Below are positions 58,178 through 64,000 of a DNA stretch of 64,000 nucleotides, piece after piece. The translations under genes were made by a program, and so were the position numbers. The stretch spans positions 1 through 64,000 of the forward strand of contig NZ_AQUZ01000001.1 in NCBI RefSeq assembly GCF_000372465.1, read 5' to 3'. Source of the stretch: Kribbella catacumbae DSM 19601 (lineage in GTDB: Bacteria; Actinomycetota; Actinomycetes; Propionibacteriales; Kribbellaceae). The notes beneath the pieces were generated by a model. That model ran no database searches. It worked only from the letters and a program-made list of their open reading frames with translations, and had not been told where the DNA came from. Position 1 is the first letter of the stretch. Every line of letters starts with the position of its first letter.

Positions 58178-60043
58178 CTAGCGGGTAAGGGCGTAGACCG
58201 CGATGGCGGCGAAGTCGTCGGCGGGTTCTGAAGCCTGCCAGGAGCGGACGTCGTCTACGTAGCGCGAGCCTCGGCCGGTGAACTCCTCGAAGCGGTCTAC
58301 GCCGTCGGCCGGGCAGGGCTTCATGCCATCCAGGTTGTCGCCGAGGCCGTCCTCGAAGAGATCCGCGGAGTTGGGGCCGTTCACCACGGCACCGGTCAGC
58401 GGGCGGTCGACGATGTTGGCGATCTGGTGGTGGGGGCAGCGCGTCATCGGTTCGCCGACTCCGACCATGAACGGCACACCCCATGGGTTGGCGCCGAAGT
58501 TCCAGCTCAGTTGACCGGTACCGAAGGCGTCGTACCGCCGGTCGCCGGTCGCCGTGCGGTAGAGCCGTGCAGTCGCCGCCAACCCGAAGGCGTGCGGGAC
58601 GGCGTCGAAGTTGTCGTACTGCGCGCCGGCGCCGAACGGATCCGCGGCGGCACGCTTCGCCCCGATCTCCAGCTGGGCCCGAAGATCGTTCTTCAACGCG
58701 GCAACGTCCACCGAGCGATCAAAACGAGCGGCACGGATCAGGTCGGCATGCGCGAGCGCGCTCACGTCGTACAGGTTGAGCGTGTCCCCACCCGCCTCGT
58801 GCTTGCGGTACTCCCCCGCCCAGTGCTCCGCAGCGCGCACCCAAGCGCGTGCACGACGGTCGCCCAGTTTCTGTGCAGCAAGCGCAAGCTCAGCAGCGCC
58901 AAGCTCCAGGTCATCCCGCCAGGCGCTCTCCGGGTAGAAGGCGAAGGGCAACGAGGTGACCAACTGCGTCACCCCAGACGTCTGCGCCTGCGCGTAGATC
59001 TGCGCGGCGGTCTCGAGATGCCGGCGAGCCCGAGCGGGCGCAGTACGGGCCTCGACCTGTGCAGCCAGAGCGAAAGCCGCCGCGGTCCGACCGGCAAGGT
59101 TCGGGCTGATAGGCATGCCCGGTGCAGCGGCCCGGAAGACCGGCCGGTTCTTGATGAACTGGTGCCCAGGTGCGTCGTCCTGGTCGTCCGCCTCGGGCAA
59201 CCGCCAGATGTCGTGGTCGCCGATGAAGGTCTCCTCGACGTTGCCGGTGCCGGCGCCGACCTGGATGTAGAGCGTCTTCGTCCGCTCGTCCCACATCTTG
59301 TCCAGCCAGGCCAGACCGTGCCGAGCTTCCTTCAGTAGCGTCGAATCCGGCCACCGGCCGTCCCGAGCCGATGCCCACAGCAACGAATCCGAGTACGCCG
59401 CGATGTGGGTGAACTTGAGGTAGTCGCCCGCGTCGTACCAGCCGCCCTCGACATCGACCGGCCCACCGATCCGGCGCATCTCACCGACGGTCTGATCTGT
59501 GTCGGGACCCGCGAAGGTCGGCCAGTCATAGACCTGCGCGGCCCGGTCGGTCAGGTGCGACGGACGACGCCCGAGCGACCCCGGTACTACGTTCGCTCCG
59601 TCCCGCTGCTCGGTGAAGAAGTTCACGGCCTTGTCCTTGGCGCCTTCCAGCAACCGCTTGTCCGAGCCGACCTCGAACGCGGGCGACACCGGCACCCCGG
59701 CCACCTTCACCCGGTACGTCCCCGGCCACCGAAGTCCCGAAAGATCCAACCGATAGACATGCCGGTACTTCGCGTTCCACTCCCCCGCATCCGCACCCGC
59801 GCGCCCACTGAGCACCCGGCGTCCCCGCTTGTCGACCACGTCGAAGCGTGCTCCCGCCGCGACCTGCTCGGTCATCAGGTACGCCGATTCGCCCACCGTG
59901 CCGCTGTATCCGAGCTGGTTCACCCGAATCAGCCCGGCCCCTGCCACCTCCCCAACCGCAGTACCGGCACCGGCGGCCGTCACCGGAGTCACCACCAATC
60001 CGGCGGCCAGAGTGATCGACATGACGCGGCGGAACGTCCCCAT
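58178..60043 (-). CDS. secreted glycoside hydrolase family 9 enzyme
   Basis: 621 aa. Signal peptide (MGTFRRVMSITLAAGLVVTPVTAAG). Residues 35-125 form the Ig-like N-terminal domain of CelD-type GH9 (IRVNQLGYSGTVGESAYLM). The catalytic (alpha/alpha)6 domain includes GGWYDAGDYLKF (catalytic Asp), PHHQIA, and the acid Glu in SWQASEPADDFAA. Endo- or exoglucanase activity on beta-glucan is expected. No carbohydrate-binding module follows. GGGAG before the ATG. Confidence 0.92.
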   Translation of the reverse strand: MGTFRRVMSITLAAGLVVTPVTAAGAGTAVGEVAGAGLIRVNQLGYSGTVGESAYLMTEQVAAGARFDVVDKRGRRVLSGRAGADAGEWNAKYRHVYRLDLSGLRWPGTYRVKVAGVPVSPAFEVGSDKRLLEGAKDKAVNFFTEQRDGANVVPGSLGRRPSHLTDRAAQVYDWPTFAGPDTDQTVGEMRRIGGPVDVEGGWYDAGDYLKFTHIAAYSDSLLWASARDGRWPDSTLLKEARHGLAWLDKMWDERTKTLYIQVGAGTGNVEETFIGDHDIWRLPEADDQDDAPGHQFIKNRPVFRAAAPGMPISPNLAGRTAAAFALAAQVEARTAPARARRHLETAAQIYAQAQTSGVTQLVTSLPFAFYPESAWRDDLELGAAELALAAQKLGDRRARAWVRAAEHWAGEYRKHEAGGDTLNLYDVSALAHADLIRAARFDRSVDVAALKNDLRAQLEIGAKRAAADPFGAGAQYDNFDAVPHAFGLAATARLYRTATGDRRYDAFGTGQLSWNFGANPWGVPFMVGVGEPMTRCPHHQIANIVDRPLTGAVVNGPNSADLFEDGLGDNLDGMKPCPADGVDRFEEFTGRGSRYVDDVRSWQASEPADDFAAIAVYALTR

Positions 60044-60087
60044 CGCAGGCTCCCTTGCTCGACCTTGCATCGACGCTGCAACAACCA

Positions 60088-60104
60088 TTAGGAAACCTTC
60101 CTAA
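60088..60104. promoter_or_regulatory. palindromic operator of the GH9 gene
   Basis: TTAGGAAACCTTCCTAA, 7-bp arms with a 3-bp centre, 44 nt upstream of the GH9 start. Similar TTAGGAAA-type sites occur before actinobacterial glycosidase genes (ROK-type control; recalled). Confidence 0.7.
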
Positions 60105-60164
60105 CGGTTGCGGCACACGCTAGCGCAGCCCGGCGACGGAGTACACCATCTGCGGGAAGAGCAT

Positions 60165-60752
60165 TCAGCGCGGTCCTGAGGGGACGAGAGTGTCGAGATG
60201 CATCGCCAATGTCGCTCGAAGCCTGTCTGCGGTGGCGATCTCCGGCCGGGTCGCGGCGTGAACGGCGAGACCGTCGAGTACTGCGTGGAGCCGGTCGGCC
60301 TCCTGCTCGACGTCGATCTGGTCGCCGGCGATCTCGGTCACCCAGCGGCGGCAGCCGGCACGCAGCGCGTCGTAACTCCTCTCGGCGCATTCGCGCAGTT
60401 CCGGGTCAACCAGTGCACGTGCGGTGAAGGCCAGCCAGACGGCGTTCTCCTTCTGGCGTTCCTCATCGAGGGGCAGCAGTTCGACGAGGAACCGCTCCGC
60501 GGTCGCACGCGGGTCACCGGTCGGATCGAGAGAGTCGAGACGGCGCTCGATGCGCTCGACCACCTGGTTCATCGCGAAGACCAGCAGTTCGGCCTGCGTG
60601 CTGAACATGTGGCGCAACGAGCCGTTGGACAACCCGGCTTCGCGCGCGACGTTGCGGACCGACGCGTGCTCGAGCCCGTCGCGAAGGATCACCCGCCATG
60701 CCGCCTCCGCTAGGTGCTGGCGTCGTTCAGTGGGATCGACGATCTTCGGCAT
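60165..60752 (-). CDS. TetR family regulator
   Basis: 195 aa. HTH in RQHLAEAAWRVILRDGLEHASVRNVAREAGLSNGSLRHMFSTQAELLVFAM, as in BetI-type TetR proteins; C-terminal ligand domain with AVLDGLAVHAATRPE. Divergent from the membrane protein gene across two matching palindromes. A TATAAA-like -10 lies just before its ATG. Confidence 0.92.
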   Translation of the reverse strand: MPKIVDPTERRQHLAEAAWRVILRDGLEHASVRNVAREAGLSNGSLRHMFSTQAELLVFAMNQVVERIERRLDSLDPTGDPRATAERFLVELLPLDEERQKENAVWLAFTARALVDPELRECAERSYDALRAGCRRWVTEIAGDQIDVEQEADRLHAVLDGLAVHAATRPEIATADRLRATLAMHLDTLVPSGPR

Positions 60753-60761
60753 AGTTTTTTA

Positions 60762-60777
60762 TAGCACAGCTGTGCTA
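60762..60777. promoter_or_regulatory. TetR operator 1
   Basis: TAGCACAGCTGTGCTA, a perfect 16-bp palindrome overlapping the tetR promoter. Confidence 0.85.
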
Positions 60778-60790
60778 CGTTGATCGCCAC

Positions 60791-60806
60791 TAGTACAGCT
60801 GTACCA
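60791..60806. promoter_or_regulatory. TetR operator 2
   Basis: TAGTACAGCTGTACCA with perfect core GTACAGCTGTAC; centre 29 bp from operator 1; just before AGGAG of the divergent gene. Confidence 0.85.
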
Positions 60807-60819
60807 AAAAAGGAGCCTC

Positions 60820-61845
60820 ATGTCGATCACGGCTACCCCACCGCGCGCCCTGACCTCAGTGCGCCGCTTGGCACGCCAGCGCAGCGTCCGGATCACGGCC
60901 GCGGTCTGGGGCGCCGCAAACGCCGTGGTTCTGCTCGTCGCGGATGAGGCGCTGCCGTTCGGCTGGCCAGGCGTGCCCGGCTCCACGGTCGACCACGTGG
61001 TGAATACCAATCTCGGAATGCTGGGGATCTTTGGCTTGATGGCCGTGACCTGCCTGCTGACCAGACGCCGCGTCCGGCCCGACCTCGCCGCCAGGGCCCC
61101 GGACCTCGCGGTCGCGCGCCGGGAGACCCTACTGCTGCTCATCTATGGGGCACTCGGCCTCGCTCTCGGATTCATCCTCGCCCGGCTGTTCGGCTGGCAC
61201 CCCTTCGGATTGCACCTTGCCGGCTCGATCTTCGGCACTCACGACCACGTCGCTCCGGCCGAGGCGATCACATGGGCGGGCTACAACGTCATGGTCTACG
61301 CAGTACTGCCGTTGGCGTACTTCCGCCGCAAGTACTCGGCGGAGCAACTGAACCTCAAGTCCAGCGACCGGCGCGGTGACGCCCGGGTGATCGTCGTCGT
61401 ACTGCTCATCGAGTCGGCGATCCAGTTCGCCACGCTGACGACGGCTTTCGGGCAACTCACCACCGGGCAGTACCTCGTCGGCCTGCCCCTCACGTTCATC
61501 CTCTACCTTGCCGGCGCAGTACTGCCCGCGATGATCTTCGTGTACTGCATCCTGGTGCCCCGGTTCCTGAAGCTGACCGGCTCGACCGCGACGACGGTCA
61601 TTCTCGGCGGCATCACCTACACCCTCCTGCACCTCTGGGACGCGTGGACGGTTCTCACCTCACCGGCCAACTGGCTCCTGTCGATCATCTTCTTGTTCTT
61701 CACCTATTTCGGCCCAGGAATGATGAAGACGGTCCTGACCGTGCGCACCGGCAACGCGTGGACGCACGTCTGGGCCTACCACGCAGTCGCACCACACACC
61801 CTCATCGATGCGCCCCATGTCGTAGAGATCTTCCGGCTGAGGTGA
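60820..61845 (+). CDS. membrane protein, possibly CPBP-related
   Basis: 341 aa with seven or eight hydrophobic segments (for example LLLLIYGALGLALGFILARL, VIVVVLLIESAIQFATL, LPLTFILYLAGAVLPAMIFVYCIL). The C-terminus GNAWTHVWAYHAVAPHTLIDAPHVVEIF recalls CPBP intramembrane protease relatives, but the double-Glu motif is not evident. Under TetR control by position; AGGAG before the ATG. Confidence 0.75.
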   Translation: MSITATPPRALTSVRRLARQRSVRITAAVWGAANAVVLLVADEALPFGWPGVPGSTVDHVVNTNLGMLGIFGLMAVTCLLTRRRVRPDLAARAPDLAVARRETLLLLIYGALGLALGFILARLFGWHPFGLHLAGSIFGTHDHVAPAEAITWAGYNVMVYAVLPLAYFRRKYSAEQLNLKSSDRRGDARVIVVVLLIESAIQFATLTTAFGQLTTGQYLVGLPLTFILYLAGAVLPAMIFVYCILVPRFLKLTGSTATTVILGGITYTLLHLWDAWTVLTSPANWLLSIIFLFFTYFGPGMMKTVLTVRTGNAWTHVWAYHAVAPHTLIDAPHVVEIFRLR

Positions 61846-61997
61846 CCACACCGGCGTCAATGTGAGCCATGTCTCGGTCGAGGGGTGCCGCGAGCTGCTA
61901 CCTGCCAGTTCAGCGCTCGCCTGAGCCCGCTGACCGGCGGCCGCGGGGGTGTCTTTCAGGGCCGAAACAATCCGAAGTACACTGGTAGACATAGCCG

Positions 61998-62022
61998 CAT
62001 CGTGAGATCGCGTCTCACGATG
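61998..62022. promoter_or_regulatory. palindrome upstream of the sulfite reductase operon
   Basis: CATCGTGAGA/TCTCACGATG with a 5-nt centre, 25 bp in all, about 10 nt after a TACACT -10-like hexamer (about 61978-61983). Could be an operator or the first hairpin of the leader RNA. The rest of 61846-62282 holds the leader peptide and little else. Confidence 0.5.
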
Positions 62023-62070
62023 AGAGAATGGGAGTTGATTTACGAGCCGATCGCGCTGAGCATTATCACC

Positions 62071-62163
62071 ATGCTCGCTGCCCGCTCGACTCATCTCGTA
62101 GGTCGGATTCACGTCGACCTCGGTCGCATGCGCAGCGCCATCTGTTGTCCTTCGATGCTCTGA
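62071..62163 (+). CDS. cysteine leader peptide of the sulfite reductase operon
   Basis: 30-codon frame whose end reads GRIHVDLGRMRSAICCPSML, with two consecutive TGT Cys codons at 62143-62148. The HVDL-x-R-x-x-SAIC pattern matches the short 'putative leader peptide' family seen before sulfur-assimilation genes in actinobacteria, where Cys-codon stalling controls the downstream operon (recalled). The exact start is uncertain; an ATG at 62128 gives only 11 codons. Possible alternate pairing GCTCGAA/TTCGAGC follows before sir. Confidence 0.75.
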   Translation: MLAARSTHLVGRIHVDLGRMRSAICCPSML

Positions 62164-62282
62164 CAGCCACCCCGCTCGAAACATCTGCTGGGTGCGCACC
62201 GCGCAGACCAGATCGAATCGACGACGCTTCGAGCTAGCCTCACGCGGACGCACCTGTCTCTAGGACAAGGACACCGTTCCGG

Positions 62283-63983
62283 ATGACTGGCGTCTCCTCA
62301 CCGCAAACCGGCACCGCCCGCAAACCCGCTCGCCCCCGTAAGGGCAAGGGCGAAGGTCAGTGGGCGCTCGGCTATCGCGAGCCACTGAACAAGAACGAAG
62401 AGAACAAGAAGAACGACGACGGCCTGAACGTCCGGGCCCGGATCGAGAACATCTATGCCCACCGGGGGTTCGACTCGATCGACCCCGCCGATCTGCGCGG
62501 CCGGTTCCGCTGGTGGGGGCTCTACACCCAGCGCAAGCCCGGGATCGACGGCGGCAAGACCGCCACGCTGGAGCCGGAGGAGCTGGACGACAAGTACTTC
62601 ATGCTCCGGGTCCGGATCGAGGGCGGCCAGCTCAGCACCGAGCAGCTGCGGGTGATCGCCGAGGTGTCCAGCACCTACGCGCGGGACACCGCCGACATCA
62701 CCGACCGGCAGAACATCCAGCTGCACTGGATCCGGGTCGAGGACGTACCGGCCATCTGGCAGAAGCTGGAGGCGGTCGGGCTCTACACCACCGAGGCCTG
62801 TGGCGACGTCCCGCGCGTCATCATCTCCAGCCCGGTCGCCGGCATCGCCGCGGACGAGATCATCGACCCGACGCCGGCCATCGACGACATCGTCGAGCGG
62901 TACATCGGCAGCGCTGAGTTCTCCAACCTGCCGCGCAAGTTCAAGACCGCGATGACCGGCCACCCGTCCCACGACGTGGTGCCGGAGGTCAACGACATCA
63001 GCTTCGTCGGCGTTGTCCACCCCGAACATGGCCCCGGCTTCGACCTGTGGGTCGGCGGCGGCCTGTCCACCAACCCGATGCTCGCCCAGCGCGTCGGGGC
63101 GTGGATCCCGCTGGACGAGGTGCACCTGGCCTGGAAGGGCGTCGTCGGCATCTTCCGCGACTACGGCTACCGCCGGCTGCGGACCCGGGCCCGGTTGAAG
63201 TACCTGGTCGCCGACTGGGGCATGGAGAAGTTCCGCGAGATCCTCGAGAGCGACAAGTACCTCGGCCGCAAGCTCATCGACGGACCCGCGCCGGAGATCC
63301 CCGCAGTACAGGGTGATCACGTCGGCGTGCACAAGCAGAAGGACGGCCGGTACTTTGTCGGCGTCGCGCCCGTCGTCGGGCGGGTCTCCGGCAGCTCGCT
63401 GGCCAAGGTGGCCGACGTCGTCGCGGCGCACGGGTCGGACCGGATCCGGACCACCGCGCAGCAGAAGTTCATCGTGCTGGATGTCGAGGAGGCGCAGGTC
63501 GAGTCGCTGGTCGCCCAGCTGGCCGAACTCGGCTACCAGGCCCGGCCGTCGGCCTGGCGGCAGAACACGATGGCCTGCACGGGGATCGAGTTCTGCAAGC
63601 TGGCGATCGTCGAGACGAAGGCCCGCGCGGCCGAGTTGATCGGCGAGCTGGAGGAGCGGATCCCCGACCTGGACGTGCCGATCACGGTCAACGTGAACGG
63701 CTGCCCGAACTCCTGCGCCCGGATCCAGGTCGCCGACATCGGCCTCAAGGGCCAGCTGGTGCTGGATGCCGACGGCAAGCAGGTGCCGGGCTACCAGGTG
63801 CACCTCGGTGGCGGGCTCGGGCTGGACGCCGGCTTCGGCCGGAAGCTGCGCGGTCACAAGGTGACCTCCGAAGGACTCGCCGACTACGTCGAGCGGGTCA
63901 CCCAGAACTACCTGAAAGAGCGGTCCGAGGGCGAACGCTTCGCCCAGTGGGTCGTCCGTGCCGAGGAAGGAGCGTTGCAATGA
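62283..63983 (+). CDS. sir: ferredoxin-type sulfite (nitrite/sulfite) reductase
   Basis: 566 aa. Two ferrite-reductase-like halves; the sirohaem-Fe4S4 site has the four Cys in ACTGIEFCKLA and NGCPNSCAR. QNIQLHWIRVEDVPAIWQ and TTAQQKFIVLDV are repeated half-domain motifs. Converts sulfite to sulfide with six electrons. Preceded by a Cys leader peptide, and overlapping the next gene, so it heads a sulfur-assimilation operon. Confidence 0.93.
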   Translation: MTGVSSPQTGTARKPARPRKGKGEGQWALGYREPLNKNEENKKNDDGLNVRARIENIYAHRGFDSIDPADLRGRFRWWGLYTQRKPGIDGGKTATLEPEELDDKYFMLRVRIEGGQLSTEQLRVIAEVSSTYARDTADITDRQNIQLHWIRVEDVPAIWQKLEAVGLYTTEACGDVPRVIISSPVAGIAADEIIDPTPAIDDIVERYIGSAEFSNLPRKFKTAMTGHPSHDVVPEVNDISFVGVVHPEHGPGFDLWVGGGLSTNPMLAQRVGAWIPLDEVHLAWKGVVGIFRDYGYRRLRTRARLKYLVADWGMEKFREILESDKYLGRKLIDGPAPEIPAVQGDHVGVHKQKDGRYFVGVAPVVGRVSGSSLAKVADVVAAHGSDRIRTTAQQKFIVLDVEEAQVESLVAQLAELGYQARPSAWRQNTMACTGIEFCKLAIVETKARAAELIGELEERIPDLDVPITVNVNGCPNSCARIQVADIGLKGQLVLDADGKQVPGYQVHLGGGLGLDAGFGRKLRGHKVTSEGLADYVERVTQNYLKERSEGERFAQWVVRAEEGALQ

Positions 63984-64000
63984 GTGAGAGAGCCGCACCG
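63980..64000 (+). CDS. start of next gene in the sulfur operon (partial)
   Basis: Seven codons, MSERAAP, whose ATG overlaps the sir stop (ATGA) with AGGAG upstream. In related genomes a PAPS/APS reductase gene (cysH) or a small sulfur protein follows sir; identity cannot be read here. Confidence 0.6.

Noticed and set aside
62283..63998. 566-codon minus-strand frame opposite sulfite reductase
   Set aside because: A GC-rich antisense shadow; the plus strand has clear sirohaem/Fe4S4 motifs.

Overview
The window is high-GC DNA typical of a mycelial actinobacterium. The mannoside-lipid operon (pgsA, patA-like, pimA) beside thrS and a HIT gene, the DUF2264 enzyme, the long actinobacterial form of glyA, and many genes with a TANNNT hexamer 6-7 nt before the start codon (leaderless transcripts) suggest Kribbella or a close relative. 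The genus is an inference; nothing in the window proves it.

Layout. 1-135: start of an IS1634-like transposase. 270-2146: epimerase plus an ECF41/SigJ-type sigma factor. 2265-3160: a noncoding array of four long palindromes. 3206-5437: tesB, then a short threonyl-tRNA synthetase paralogue preceded by a Thr-Thr-Thr leader peptide and a terminator hairpin. 5591-13286: DoxX, PAC2, a 2-hydroxyacid dehydrogenase with a DUF2264 enzyme, ferritin and a DUF2207 protein. 13409-18188: a complete Tn3-type insertion with matching inverted repeats and a TTGAT duplication. It carries GNAT, MFS, methyltransferase and MerR genes plus gene fragments, and it has cut the last residues off a tyrosine recombinase gene (18176-19438). 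A divergent Cys/coiled-coil protein gene follows. 20956-35302: EF-G2, an AAA/TPR operon, HIT, pimA-patA-pgsA, a lipoprotein, HIT-thrS, and an ABC-DedA-ABC operon. 35520-44007: a small ORF, a ParA/EspI-like ATPase, a two-component system, a GntR-LacI hybrid regulator, a GT39-like membrane enzyme and an oxidoreductase. 44126-48870: seven tRNA genes, with two copies of a Gly-Cys-Val cluster. Every tRNA-Val is followed at exactly 19 nt by the same structured trailer. The two clusters flank a PPOX/ECF-sigma pair served by two perfect TGTCACA-N16-CGTC promoters. A 170-bp MITE lies at 45087-45256. 48900-57517: MFS/MocR, rsgA, YihY, acyl-CoA dehydrogenase, and glyA under a ZTP riboswitch. 57608-64000: MarR, a GH9 glycosidase, TetR with a membrane protein, and a sulfite reductase with a Cys-Cys leader peptide, then the first codons of the next sulfur gene.

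Regulation is unusually readable here. Two amino-acid leader peptides are visible (Thr for the short thrS, Cys for sulfite reductase), along with one riboswitch, several palindromic operators and paired divergent promoters. The least explained structures are the palindrome array at 2.3-3.2 kb, which has a diverged single relative at 26.16 kb, and the tRNA-Val trailer cassette, which keeps its pairing by compensatory changes. The Tn3 insertion is the best-supported mobile element.
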